From NCBI GenBank assembly GCA_045133795.1, contig JBGUUT010000032.1, positions 1 through 24,375 of the forward strand: DNA of 24,375 nucleotides, in the 5' to 3' direction. The notes below the pieces were generated by a model that saw nothing but the letters and a program-made list of their open reading frames with translations, ran no database searches and was not told the DNA's origin. Both the position numbers and the translations under genes were made by a program. Position 1 is the stretch's first letter, and every line of letters begins with the position of its first letter. The stretch comes from RGIG8597 sp045133795. GTDB lineage: Bacteria; Spirochaetota; GWE2-31-10. Shown here one piece after another: positions 7,584 to 16,106 of this stretch.

Positions 7584-8276
7584 TTATACTCCTCCAAATC
7601 TTCGTTCCCGCTGATAAAAAGATTCTATTGCTTTATTAATTTCATCCATACTCATATCAGGCCATAAAGTATTCGTCACATAAAACTCCGAATACGCAGC
7701 TTGATATAAAAAATAATTGCTTATGCGAAACTCCCCACTTGTCCGCACAATCAAATCCGGATCAGGATAATTTGCCGTTAAAAGATATTTACGTATTTCA
7801 TTCTCATCCGTACAGGCAACTTTATCAGTTAACATTCTGTTTACGGCTTGCATAATATCATATTGTCCTGAATAATTAAACACAAGTAAAACCGTAACCG
7901 AATTAAAATCTTTACTGTCATTTTCTATTTCTTCTATTGCTTTACGAACTTCCGTCGGAATCCCTTCTTTATCCCCGATATGAACAATTCTAATCTGATT
8001 ATCAATATAAAACTGAAAATCATTTTTAAAATGATCAATAATCAATTTCATTAAAAAAGAAACTTCATCTGCCGGACGCTTCCAGTTTTCCTTTGAAAAG
8101 GTATAAAGGGAAACAAAAGGTATTCCATGACTTTTTGCATGAAGAATTACTTCTTTTGCCTTTTTCACGCCTTCTTTATGCCCGAAAGTTCTGGGCAACA
8201 AGCGTTTTTTCGCCCATCGCCCATTACCGTCCATTATAAAAGAAATATGTTCCAGTTTTTTTTCTTTAGAACTCAA
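7584..8276 (-). CDS. uppS: Isoprenyl transferase (undecaprenyl diphosphate synthase type)
   Basis: This cis-prenyltransferase extends farnesyl diphosphate with isopentenyl diphosphate to give the C55 lipid carrier for peptidoglycan precursors. The 230-residue product has the catalytic MDGNGRWA motif (Asp16), the FGHKEG segment, and the C-terminal block PDPDLIVRTSGEFRISNYFL followed by YQAAYSEFYVT. The start is TTG at 8276, which overlaps the end of frr by 11 bases. An AAGGAAAAAG stretch stands upstream. The first ATG (Met15) lies at the catalytic motif and would be too late. Chain length cannot be read from sequence alone, but the context (dxr, cdsA, rseP) is the standard one for UppS. Confidence 0.94.
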   Translation of the reverse strand: MSSKEKKLEHISFIMDGNGRWAKKRLLPRTFGHKEGVKKAKEVILHAKSHGIPFVSLYTFSKENWKRPADEVSFLMKLIIDHFKNDFQFYIDNQIRIVHIGDKEGIPTEVRKAIEEIENDSKDFNSVTVLLVFNYSGQYDIMQAVNRMLTDKVACTDENEIRKYLLTANYPDPDLIVRTSGEFRISNYFLYQAAYSEFYVTNTLWPDMSMDEINKAIESFYQRERRFGGV

Positions 8277-8823
8277 GGATTTCTTTTTCCTTTTTCTCGA
8301 AAATTTTTGTTATTTCATCAATAAACTTATCTGTAAGTTTCTGAACATCATCAAGACCTTTCTTTTCTTGGTCTTCTGCAATTTCATGATCTTTCAATAA
8401 TTTTTTTAGTTGCTCGTTAGCATCTCTACGCAAGTTTCTGATAGCAACTTTTGCTTGTTCTGCAATTTGTTTCGCATTTTTTGCCAATTCAACACGTGTT
8501 TCTTGTGTTAAAGGTGCAATAGTAATACGGATAATACTTCCGTCATTATTTGGGTTAAATCCCAATTCTGCTTTCAAAATTGCTTTTTCTATAGGTGCAA
8601 GCATATTTTTCTCCCATGGAGAAATAGTAATCAAACGAGCTTCCGGTACGCTGATTTGTGCAAGCTGATTAATCGGAGTTGGTTCTCCGTAATAATCTAC
8701 CATAACTTTATCAAATACAGCTGTAGATGCACGTCCGGTTCTTACCTTTTTTAATTCTTCTTGGTAAGCCAAAATAGCTTTAGCTGCTTTATCATTAAAC
8801 TGACTTTTTACACCATCTAACAT
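8266..8823 (-). CDS. frr: Ribosome recycling factor
   Basis: RRF splits the post-termination 70S ribosome together with EF-G. The 185-residue protein is of normal length. It carries the hallmark RTGRAS segment, the domain II stretch MVDYYGEPTPINQLAQISVP, ISPWEKNMLAPIEKAI, and the long helical C-terminus with NLRRDANEQLKKL. ATG start with AGGAG seven bases before it (13-base gap from pyrH). Its last codons contain the TTG start of uppS, so uppS is probably translated in a coupled manner. Confidence 0.97.
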   Translation of the reverse strand: MLDGVKSQFNDKAAKAILAYQEELKKVRTGRASTAVFDKVMVDYYGEPTPINQLAQISVPEARLITISPWEKNMLAPIEKAILKAELGFNPNNDGSIIRITIAPLTQETRVELAKNAKQIAEQAKVAIRNLRRDANEQLKKLLKDHEIAEDQEKKGLDDVQKLTDKFIDEITKIFEKKEKEILEF

Positions 8824-8836
8824 TTATTACTCCTTT

Positions 8837-9544
8837 TTATTCAACAATAGTTCCTATTTGTTCACCTCGACAAACAGCTTCTAAGTTGCCTTTTTGTGTC
8901 ATATCATAAACAAGAAGCTTCATTTTATTCTTTGCGAGTAATTGAATCGCCGTCAAATCTAAAACTTCTAACTTTTTTTCAATAATTTCATTATAAGACA
9001 CACGTTCATATTTTTTTGCATCCGCAAATTTCATCGGATCACAATCATAAACGCCGTCTACTTTTGTTGCTTTTGCTAAATAATCTGCTTTTATTTGCAA
9101 ACTACGCAATGCAGCCGTCATATCTGTAGAAAAATACGGACTTCCTATTCCTCCGGCAAAAACAACAACGCCGCCTTCTTTAAATTGTCGCTCTACGGCA
9201 TCCGCATTAAAAAGAGGTGCAATTCCGTCAATCTGAACTCCGGATTGCAGAATTGCATTCACCCCGTTACCTCTCATACGCTCAACAAGAGCAAGAGCAT
9301 TAATTACCGTTGCCATCATTCCCATACTGTCACCCAGAAGGCGATCATAATTACGAATATTTAAATCCGGAGTTGCTCCGCGAAAAATATTTCCTCCGCC
9401 GATTACAAAACCCAATTCTGCTTTCGTATTTTTTACGGCACCGGCAATTTCTGAACAAATAGAATCAACTACCGTCCAATCAATACCGGCCTGGAGAGAA
9501 CCTTTAAGTACCTCTCCAGATAATTTTACCAGTATTCTAGCCAA
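8837..9544 (-). CDS. pyrH: UMP kinase
   Basis: PyrH phosphorylates UMP to UDP with ATP and belongs to the amino-acid-kinase fold. The 235 residues start ARILVKLSGEVLKGS, with the phosphate-binding KLSGE at 7-11. GGGNIFRG, the GDSMGMMATVINALAL segment and FAGGIGSPYFSTDMTAALR follow in the expected order. The start is TTG, preceded by GGAG with a seven-base spacer located in the last codons of tsf. A start at the next Met would remove the glycine loop. Position between tsf and frr is the common bacterial arrangement. Confidence 0.96.
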   Translation of the reverse strand: MARILVKLSGEVLKGSLQAGIDWTVVDSICSEIAGAVKNTKAELGFVIGGGNIFRGATPDLNIRNYDRLLGDSMGMMATVINALALVERMRGNGVNAILQSGVQIDGIAPLFNADAVERQFKEGGVVVFAGGIGSPYFSTDMTAALRSLQIKADYLAKATKVDGVYDCDPMKFADAKKYERVSYNEIIEKKLEVLDLTAIQLLAKNKMKLLVYDMTQKGNLEAVCRGEQIGTIVE

Positions 9545-9546
9545 GA

Positions 9547-10380
9547 TTATTCTCCAACATTAAAACGGATAAAACTTGTAACTTTTACTTCTGAACCTAA
9601 AGTTTTAGAAGTATTTGCTACGTACTGCTGAACAGAAATTTTATCATCTTTAATATATTTTTGTTCCATCAAACAAATTTCAGCTTTATATTTTGAAATT
9701 TTTCCTTTAAGGATGTTTTCAAGAATATTAGCAGGTTTATTTTCACCTTCCATTTGTTTTGCAAATACAGCTTTTTGTTCTTCCAATTCTGCTTCCGGAA
9801 CATCATCACCAACTAAATACATAGGTGCATTTGCAGCTACATGTAATGCAACATTTTTTGCCATGTCAGCAAATTCTGCTTTTTCTGCAACAGCTTTATC
9901 TGCCATTTCATAAACAACAACAACACCGATTTGGTTGTTTCCGTGAATATAAGTAGAAACATACTGATTATCAGCAACGTTTAAGCATTTTAATTTCTTA
10001 ACGTTTACATTTTCTTTTGTGATTTGTGCAATGTGCTGTAAATCTTCTTTATAATCATCTGCGTTTTCAGAACCTTTATCGATGATTTTTCCTACAAGCT
10101 CATTACAAGCATCTTTGAACTGTGCATTGTTAGCAACAAAGTCAGTTTCACATGCAACTAAAGCAATTGCAACTTTTCCGTCTTTTGTTCCTACGTAAAC
10201 GCCACCTTCTTTAGTTTCACGGTCACTTCTTTTCTTTGCATCAGCTAATCCTTTTTCTCTCAAAATTTTCATAGCTTCATCTATATTTCCGTTTGATGCT
10301 TCCAATGCTTTTTTACAATCAAGCATTCCGGCGTTAGTAATATCTCTTAATTCTTTTACTTGTGCCATTGATACTGCCAT
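9547..10380 (-). CDS. tsf: Translation elongation factor Ts
   Basis: EF-Ts is the guanine-nucleotide exchange factor for EF-Tu. The 277-residue protein shows the N-terminal UBA-like region (VKELRDITNAGMLDCKKAL) and the nucleotide-release motif ETDFVANNAQF (Thr79-Val82 core). The C-terminal dimerisation region includes LMEQKYIKDDKISVQQYV. I kept the first ATG (10380) because AAGGGG lies seven bases before it, whereas the second ATG (Met5) has no binding site. Only 11 bases separate it from rpsB; its final GGAGAATAA provides the binding site for pyrH. Confidence 0.97.
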   Translation of the reverse strand: MAVSMAQVKELRDITNAGMLDCKKALEASNGNIDEAMKILREKGLADAKKRSDRETKEGGVYVGTKDGKVAIALVACETDFVANNAQFKDACNELVGKIIDKGSENADDYKEDLQHIAQITKENVNVKKLKCLNVADNQYVSTYIHGNNQIGVVVVYEMADKAVAEKAEFADMAKNVALHVAANAPMYLVGDDVPEAELEEQKAVFAKQMEGENKPANILENILKGKISKYKAEICLMEQKYIKDDKISVQQYVANTSKTLGSEVKVTSFIRFNVGE

Positions 10381-10391
10381 TTTACTACCCC

Positions 10392-11159
10392 TTATTCGTC
10401 TTTTGCTTCATTTTCTTTTTTTTCAGGAACAACGCTGTTCATATCTACATTTTCTTCTTCTACAATTACTAATTCTTCGTCTGAACCAGAATCCAAACAA
10501 GCGTTTCCAATAATTTCACAGAACAAGTTAATAGCACGAATTGCATCATCATTTCCCGGAATCGGATAATCAACAACATCCGGATTACAGTTTGTATCTA
10601 CAACTGCAACTACAGGAATTCCTAATTTTTTAGCTTCTGCAATAGCGATTGTTTCTTTTTTAGAATCAATAATGAAAAGAACGCCAGGAAGTTTTTTCAT
10701 TCCTTTAATTCCGCCAAGATTTTTTTCTAATTTTTCTTTTTCTTTCTGTAATAATAATTTTTCTTTCTTTGTAATTGATTCGAAAGTACCGTCAACTTCC
10801 ATTTTTTCAATTTTTGTTAAACGGTTAATTGATTGTTGAATTGTAGAAAAGTTAGTAAGCATTCCACCTAACCAGCGATTGTTTACATAAAACTGACCAC
10901 ATCTTTCTGCTTCTCTTTGAACAGCCAATCTAGCTTGTTTTTTTGTACCTACGAAAAGAACCGGCTTACCTTCTTTAGCCACTTTTCTGATAATTTCGTA
11001 AGCCTTCTTAACTTCTACTGTTGTTTTTTGAAGGTCGATAATATGAATCCCGTTTCTTTCAGAGAAAATATATCTCTTCATTCTAGGATCCCATCTTTTT
11101 GTTTGATGTCCGAAATGTACTCCAGACTCCAATAAACTTTTCATTGTTACTACTGCCAA
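10392..11159 (-). CDS. rpsB: 30S ribosomal protein S2
   Basis: S2 binds the head-body junction of the small subunit together with S1. The 255-residue product has the typical opening (MAVVTMKSLLESGVHFGHQT) and the RWDPRMKRYIFSERNGIHII segment. VGTKKQARLAVQREAERCG and NNRWLGGMLTNF follow, then a strongly acidic tail. The start is TTG, with AAGGAG seven bases upstream; the downstream ATG at codon 6 would cut into the conserved N-terminus and has no binding site. It is first in the eight-gene operon; the spacer upstream holds a candidate promoter and a palindrome. Confidence 0.97.
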   Translation of the reverse strand: MAVVTMKSLLESGVHFGHQTKRWDPRMKRYIFSERNGIHIIDLQKTTVEVKKAYEIIRKVAKEGKPVLFVGTKKQARLAVQREAERCGQFYVNNRWLGGMLTNFSTIQQSINRLTKIEKMEVDGTFESITKKEKLLLQKEKEKLEKNLGGIKGMKKLPGVLFIIDSKKETIAIAEAKKLGIPVVAVVDTNCNPDVVDYPIPGNDDAIRAINLFCEIIGNACLDSGSDEELVIVEEENVDMNSVVPEKKENEAKDE

Positions 11160-11216
11160 TTCAGTACTCCTTAAATTAAAAATTTATCTATTTTTTTCAT
11201 TTCCTAATTCACCGAC

Positions 11217-11245
11217 ACTACAGGCAACAGTAAAGCATTGAACAA
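11217..11245 (-). promoter_or_regulatory. Candidate promoter of the rpsB-rseP operon
   Basis: On the minus strand TTGTTC (11245-11240) and TGTAGT (11222-11217) are 17 bases apart, about 58 bases before the rpsB start. The match to the sigma-70 consensus is modest and other pairings are possible in this AT-rich spacer. A copy of the half-site TTTACTGT lies in the gap between the two boxes. Confidence 0.3.
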
Positions 11246-11297
11246 GTTTTTCTCAAGATATTCCAAAGCTTCAGATACACCATTATTTCTCGTACAT

Positions 11298-11315
11298 TTT
11301 ACTGTCTACAGTAAA
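11298..11315. promoter_or_regulatory. Palindrome with 8-bp arms in the rpsB upstream region (possible operator)
   Basis: TTTACTGT and ACAGTAAA flank two central bases, giving a perfect 8-bp inverted repeat. With a two-base centre it is a poor hairpin and has no T-tract, so a protein-binding site is more likely than a terminator for maf. A second exact ACAGTAAA occurs at 11227-11234 within the candidate promoter. The regulator is unknown. Confidence 0.4.
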
Positions 11316-11339
11316 TGCCGGATATTTCTGCGTTTTTGA

Positions 11340-11936
11340 TTACATAAACCGAAAACCAGATTGACGGAGAAGTCGGTATAGCAATTCTAAAGGTAACCCA
11401 ACGACATTGCTGTAAGACCCCTCAATTTTTTCTACAACACAGGCAAATATCCCCTGAATTGCATAGCCGCCAGCATACCCATCAAAAAGGCGATTGTCAA
11501 GATAAAAATCAATAAACCGTCTTTCTAATTCGCAAAATTTCACAAATGTTACATTTTCGCCTTGATATTTTACTCCGTTCTTCAAGTCTAATAATGTAAT
11601 TCCGGAATATACTTCGTGTTGTTTGCCGGAAAGTCGCAATATATTTTGCTCAGCCTCTTCTCGACTTTTGGGCTTTCCCAAAATCTCGCCGTTAAAATAT
11701 ACAACTGTATCTACACCGCAAACCCAGCGTGCATTATCAGGTAACTTAGCCGCCTTAGCTTTACCTTCTGATAAATTACGTACATAAACTTCCGGTGTCG
11801 TTACAACTTGAACCGTTTCGTCAAAATCTTGCGAAACCACACAAAAAGGCACACCGATACTTTCAAGCAACTCTTTTCTGCGTGGTGAAGCCGATGCTAA
11901 ATACAACAAATCATTATCTTTATTCAATTTTTCCAT
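11340..11936 (-). CDS. maf: Maf family nucleoside triphosphate pyrophosphatase
   Basis: Maf/YhdE proteins hydrolyse non-canonical or excess nucleoside triphosphates (dTTP, UTP or modified forms) to monophosphate and diphosphate in the cytosol. The 198-residue product has the signature ASASPRRKELL (14-24), GVDTVV with the catalytic Asp76, GKPKSREEAE, LSGKQHEVYSGI and the C-terminal EKIEGSYSNVVGLPLELL. I chose the ATG at 11936, which fits the family N-terminus. A TTG at 11960 would add eight residues inside the end of pheA, and neither start has a good binding site. It is the last gene of the run starting at secA. Confidence 0.92.
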   Translation of the reverse strand: MEKLNKDNDLLYLASASPRRKELLESIGVPFCVVSQDFDETVQVVTTPEVYVRNLSEGKAKAAKLPDNARWVCGVDTVVYFNGEILGKPKSREEAEQNILRLSGKQHEVYSGITLLDLKNGVKYQGENVTFVKFCELERRFIDFYLDNRLFDGYAGGYAIQGIFACVVEKIEGSYSNVVGLPLELLYRLLRQSGFRFM

Positions 11937-11941
11937 AATTT

Positions 11942-12760
11942 TTAATACATTCCAGCACAATTATAATAAACACATTTACTTTCTATTTCTTTCAACATAG
12001 CTTGATTCTCACAAATATCAGGCAAAGTATCAAATTCCACAACAAACAAATATTCCCAATTTTTCATTTTGGAAGGTCGAGATGAAATTTGCGTCATATT
12101 ACATTTATAATTATGAAAAACACCCAAAACATCATAAAGAGCTCCCGGTTGATTTTGCAAAGAAAAAAGAATTATAGAATGCTTTCCGTATTCTGCCAAA
12201 AAGTTCCTGCTCACTACAAAAAAACGAGTTTCATTATTATTGTTGTCGTTTATATTTTCTTTCAAAATATTTAACTTATAAACATTAGACAAAACCGTCG
12301 CTCCGATTGCAGCAGCTTCGCCATCCTTTTCAGAAACAATTTTTGCCCCGATTGCATTAGATTGAACCGCAATCAATTCTACATTCGGTAAATTCGACTC
12401 CAAAAACTCCCGACATTGCGATAACGACTGCGGATGAGCATAAACCGATTTTATATTTTTCAAATCAGTTTCTTTTGATAAAAGATTTTGCACAATCGGA
12501 AGCCGAATCTCATCAACTACCTTAAGTTCGCTGTTAATTAACATATCAAATGTTTCATTAACCATTCCTCCGGTAGAATTTTCTGCCGGAACAATACAAT
12601 AATCCACACTAGAGTCTTTTAAAATCTTTTCCGCATCAAAAATTCGTACAACCTTTTCATTTACCAGCTGTAATTTTTTATGCTTTTCACAATATTGCAA
12701 CGCTGCCAAATGAGTAAAAGCTCCTTCGGCACCAAAAAATGCAACTTTCTTATTTATCAT
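11942..12760 (-). CDS. pheA: Prephenate dehydratase
   Basis: This monofunctional enzyme (272 residues, no chorismate mutase domain) converts prephenate to phenylpyruvate in phenylalanine synthesis. Motifs are FFGAEGAFTHLAA at the start, PAENSTGG (58-65), AHPQSLSQCR and the catalytic TRFFVV (Thr178-Phe180). A C-terminal ACT domain (about 194-272) contains NQPGALYDVL and SSRPSK, the segments that bind phenylalanine for feedback inhibition in relatives. The ATG lies inside the end of aroQ (11-base overlap), so the two shikimate/aromatic genes are likely co-translated. Confidence 0.95.
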   Translation of the reverse strand: MINKKVAFFGAEGAFTHLAALQYCEKHKKLQLVNEKVVRIFDAEKILKDSSVDYCIVPAENSTGGMVNETFDMLINSELKVVDEIRLPIVQNLLSKETDLKNIKSVYAHPQSLSQCREFLESNLPNVELIAVQSNAIGAKIVSEKDGEAAAIGATVLSNVYKLNILKENINDNNNNETRFFVVSRNFLAEYGKHSIILFSLQNQPGALYDVLGVFHNYKCNMTQISSRPSKMKNWEYLFVVEFDTLPDICENQAMLKEIESKCVYYNCAGMY

Positions 12761-13202
12761 TCATTCGCTCCAAATCCAGAATATAATTTAACGCCATTCC
12801 ATATCCTGCGATTCCGAAACCAATGACTTGCCCAATTGCAACAGGAGCAATATATGAATTTCTTCGAAAATCTTCTCTTTTATGAATATTTGAAATATGA
12901 ACTTCAATTACTTTTGCCTGCACTCCGGCTATCGCATCATGTAATGCAACAGAAGTATGAGTGTAAGCTCCGGGATTGAAAATAATATATTCAATCCCTT
13001 GAGTTTTTGATTGCTGAATGAAATCAATCAAACTCCCTTCGGAATTTGATTGATAACAAACTAATTCTATATTCATTCCGGAATCGGAGATTTTACCTCT
13101 TAAAAGATTTTCTACATCTTTAAGTGTTTCACCTCCGTAAATTTCCGGTTCTCGCAATCCTAATAAATTTAAATTAGGACCGTTTAATAAAGCTATTTTC
13201 AT
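12750..13202 (-). CDS. aroQ: Type II 3-dehydroquinate dehydratase
   Basis: AroQ dehydrates 3-dehydroquinate to 3-dehydroshikimate in the shikimate pathway; the enzyme is usually a dodecamer in the cytosol. The product has LLNGPNLNLLGLREPEIYG with the catalytic Tyr22, then YQSNSEGSLIDFIQ, FNPGAYTHTSVALHDAI and EVHISNIHKREDFRRNSYI. I start at 13202 (150 residues), where the ATG overlaps the secA stop as ATGA. An earlier ATG at 13220 would add six residues inside secA and does not match the family. The binding site is weak, so translation probably depends on secA. Confidence 0.95.
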   Translation of the reverse strand: MKIALLNGPNLNLLGLREPEIYGGETLKDVENLLRGKISDSGMNIELVCYQSNSEGSLIDFIQQSKTQGIEYIIFNPGAYTHTSVALHDAIAGVQAKVIEVHISNIHKREDFRRNSYIAPVAIGQVIGFGIAGYGMALNYILDLERMNDK

Positions 13203-16027
13203 GCGTTTTGTCCGCAACATTTTTTATATTTCTTACCGCTTCCGCACGGACATAATTCATTTCTTCCTATTTTGGCAGAATTAACAATTGTTGTACCGCG
13301 ATTTGCATTAGCTGCTTGCTTCATATTTCCGGAGAACGTACTGTAAGTATCATGTGCCATCGTATATGAAGATTCTGATGTTTGCGGAGCCGAAACAGTT
13401 TCGATTTTAATACGGAAAATTTGATTGATTACACGAGAACTGATTGTATCAATCAATCCGTCAAACATATTACTTCCCTCAATTTTATATTCAACAAGAG
13501 GATTTTTTTGTGAATAAGAACGTAAATAAACTGCTTCACGCAACTGTTCCATATTCTCGATATGATTTTGCCACAATTTATCAATCAAATACAAATACAA
13601 TTCTTTTAGCTTTCCGTTTAAATAATCATGATCTAAAACTTTATCTTTTTGATCCAATTCTTCTTTCAAAATAGAAGCCATCGCATTTTTCAAATCTTCC
13701 GGTGCAGACAAATGGTCTCGAAGTTGCAAATTCAAATCCAAGAAAAATGTTTCTTTCAAATCTTTTAATAAGACCGTAAAAGCTTCTTTTCCCAAATGTC
13801 TGATATTCGCAAAATAATCATCCGCAAATGAATCTGAATATTCACAAGAACTTTGATAAACACGCTCAATTATATTTTTATCAACCAACAATTCATCACG
13901 TTTTTTATAAATATAATTTCTTTGAGTATTCATTACATCATCATAATCAAGCAAATGCTTTCTGATTTCAAAGTTACGCATTTCAACTTTTTTCTGTGCC
14001 TTTTCAATCGCTCCGGTAATCCATTTATGTTCAATGTTTTCACCTTCTTCCATTCCTAACTTAGAAAGCATTCCCTGGATTCGCTCTCCACCGAATAATC
14101 TCATAAGATTATCTTCTAAAGATATGTAAAAACGGCTTCTTCCCGGGTCACCTTGTCGTCCGGAACGTCCACGCAACTGGTTATCAATACGGCGAGATTC
14201 ATGACGTTCTGTTCCGAGAATATACAATCCTCCGATTTTCTTAACTTCTTCATGCTCTTCTATCCAGTCATAAACTGATTGCAATATCTCTGAAGCTCCT
14301 TTTTTAACAGCCCCTGACATTTTTTCAATATCAGCTTTAGCTTCTTCAAGCTTCATCTTGTCTATTTTTTCTTTAAATTCTTGTAATAACGGATGAATTT
14401 CTTCCGGAGTATCTTCATCATTTATCAACTCTTCATACAAATAATCAGCACGCTTATCACCACCAAGTTTAATATCCGTACCACGACCGGCCATATTTGT
14501 CGCAATAGTTACAGCTCCGACACGTCCGGCTTCAGCAATAATATCCGCTTCTCTTGCATGATTTTTTGCATTCAATACATTATGACGAATATGATGACGA
14601 GTCAACATCGCTGAAAGTTGTTCTGATTTTTCAACACTGATTGTACCGACAAGAATCGGCTGCCCAGTTTTATGTGTATCGATAATATCTTCTACAACCG
14701 CTTTCAATTTTTCACGTTCCGACATATATACACGATCAGCCAAATCTTGACGTTGAACAGGAACATTAGTCGGAATAACAACAACATCAAGATTATAAAT
14801 ACTTTTAAATTCTCCCGCTTCCGTATCTGCCGTACCGGTCATACCACCAAGCTTAGAATACATTCTGAAAAAATTCTGGAATGTAATAGAAGCATAAGTT
14901 ACTGAACGACGTTGAATTGTAATATTTTCTTTTGCCTCAATAGCTTGATGTAATCCGTCAGAATAACGTCTGCCCGGTAAAGCACGTCCGGTATGTTCAT
15001 CAATAATCTGAACTTCATTATCTTTTACCATATAATCAACATCACGTTGATACATTAAAGAAGCACGCAACGCCTGCAAAACATAATGAACATATTCAAA
15101 GTTTTCTTGGTCATACAATGAACCGTGAATTACATTACGCTCTTGCAAAAGCTGTTCTGCTTTATTCATCCCGTCATCTGTAAAAGTTACATTTTTTGAC
15201 TTTTCTTCAATTTTATAATCACCTACCGGCTTTTGCGGATTAAAAGGATCGGCTTCGTCCGGATAACGTCCGTCAGGATTTTTTTCACATTCTTTAAAGA
15301 AAGGAACTATTTTTTTAGCCGCAAGAATTTTCTTTGTATCATTTTCAGCCGGTCCCGAAATTATCAACGGAGTTCTGGCTTCATCGATTAAAACAGAGTC
15401 TATTTCATCCACAATACAATAAGCAAAACCACGCTGTACTTTCATTGAAGAATCATAAATCATATTATCACGTAAATAATCGAATCCAAATTCATTATTT
15501 GTACCGTAAGTAATATCTTTTGCATAATTTTCACGACGTTCCTGGTTAGTCATTGTCGTAAGAATACATCCGACAGAAAGTCCCAAGAATTTATAAACCG
15601 GTGCCATCCATTCAGAGTCACGTTTTGCCAAATAGTCATTTACCGTAACTACATGCACACCTTTTGCCGGAAGTGCATTCAAATAAACCGCAGGCGTAGC
15701 TGTAAGCGTTTTACCTTCTCCGGTTTTCATTTCGGCGATTTTCCCATGATGCAAAGCCAACGCTCCGATTAACTGCACATCATAGTGACGTTGCCCCAAT
15801 GTTCTCCAAGCAGCCTCACGAACCAAGGCAAATGCTTCCGGCACTAAGCTTTCCAAATCTTCACCTTTTGCAAGTCGGTCTCTGAATTCCTGAGTTTTTA
15901 CAGGAAAATCTTTATCTGATAATTTTTTTGTATCAGCTTCCAATGAATTGATTTTTTCAATTATCGGTCTTAAACTTTTTAAATATCGCTCATTCTGAGA
16001 GCCAAAAATCTTTGTTAGTATGGACAT
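13199..16027 (-). CDS. secA: Preprotein translocase ATPase SecA
   Basis: SecA is the motor that pushes unfolded preproteins through SecYEG. The 942-residue protein shows Walker A (MKTGEGKT, ending near 107), VDEIDSVLIDEARTPLI and the preprotein-binding region. The second helicase half contains ATNMAGRGTDIKLGG and LRGRSGRQGDPG. The C-terminal zinc-binding, SecB/ribosome-contact motif is CPCGSGKKYKKCC. The start is the ATG at 16027, where GGGAGG stands seven bases upstream. A longer frame to 16057 would run through the binding site and a hairpin and gives an atypical MKKKMGGGIK extension. Two tandem hairpins lie in its leader. It overlaps aroQ. Confidence 0.97.
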   Translation of the reverse strand: MSILTKIFGSQNERYLKSLRPIIEKINSLEADTKKLSDKDFPVKTQEFRDRLAKGEDLESLVPEAFALVREAAWRTLGQRHYDVQLIGALALHHGKIAEMKTGEGKTLTATPAVYLNALPAKGVHVVTVNDYLAKRDSEWMAPVYKFLGLSVGCILTTMTNQERRENYAKDITYGTNNEFGFDYLRDNMIYDSSMKVQRGFAYCIVDEIDSVLIDEARTPLIISGPAENDTKKILAAKKIVPFFKECEKNPDGRYPDEADPFNPQKPVGDYKIEEKSKNVTFTDDGMNKAEQLLQERNVIHGSLYDQENFEYVHYVLQALRASLMYQRDVDYMVKDNEVQIIDEHTGRALPGRRYSDGLHQAIEAKENITIQRRSVTYASITFQNFFRMYSKLGGMTGTADTEAGEFKSIYNLDVVVIPTNVPVQRQDLADRVYMSEREKLKAVVEDIIDTHKTGQPILVGTISVEKSEQLSAMLTRHHIRHNVLNAKNHAREADIIAEAGRVGAVTIATNMAGRGTDIKLGGDKRADYLYEELINDEDTPEEIHPLLQEFKEKIDKMKLEEAKADIEKMSGAVKKGASEILQSVYDWIEEHEEVKKIGGLYILGTERHESRRIDNQLRGRSGRQGDPGRSRFYISLEDNLMRLFGGERIQGMLSKLGMEEGENIEHKWITGAIEKAQKKVEMRNFEIRKHLLDYDDVMNTQRNYIYKKRDELLVDKNIIERVYQSSCEYSDSFADDYFANIRHLGKEAFTVLLKDLKETFFLDLNLQLRDHLSAPEDLKNAMASILKEELDQKDKVLDHDYLNGKLKELYLYLIDKLWQNHIENMEQLREAVYLRSYSQKNPLVEYKIEGSNMFDGLIDTISSRVINQIFRIKIETVSAPQTSESSYTMAHDTYSTFSGNMKQAANANRGTTIVNSAKIGRNELCPCGSGKKYKKCCGQNA

Positions 16028-16050
16028 TTTTATGCCTCCCCCCATCTTTT

Positions 16051-16095
16051 TTTTCATCTACAAGATGAAAACAATTTATAAATCCTTTTTTATAA
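16051..16095 (-). promoter_or_regulatory. Two tandem hairpins in the secA leader
   Basis: On the minus strand TTATAAA (16095-16089) pairs with TTTATAA (16082-16076) around a six-base loop containing AAGGA. Directly after it TTTTCATC (16071-16064) pairs with GATGAAAA (16058-16051) around a five-base loop. Neither is followed by a T-tract, so they are not intrinsic terminators. They sit in the 79-base gap between the exported-protein gene and secA, just before the secA binding site. Confidence 0.45.
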
Positions 16096-16106
16096 GTCAA
16101 TCAAAA

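Noticed and set aside
11298..11315. The palindrome as a LexA/SOS box
   Set aside because: The spacing between CTGT and ACAG is two bases, not the eight of the E. coli box, and it does not fit the Gram-positive pattern either.
16028..16057. Longer secA start
   Set aside because: The added residues are encoded by the ribosome binding site and leader hairpin, and give a non-homologous MKKKMGGGIK start.
16028..16106. SecM-like arrest peptide upstream of secA
   Set aside because: The upstream exported protein ends in a basic KTLRTKK tail and shows no SecM-like arrest sequence; only the RNA hairpins remain as a possible control.
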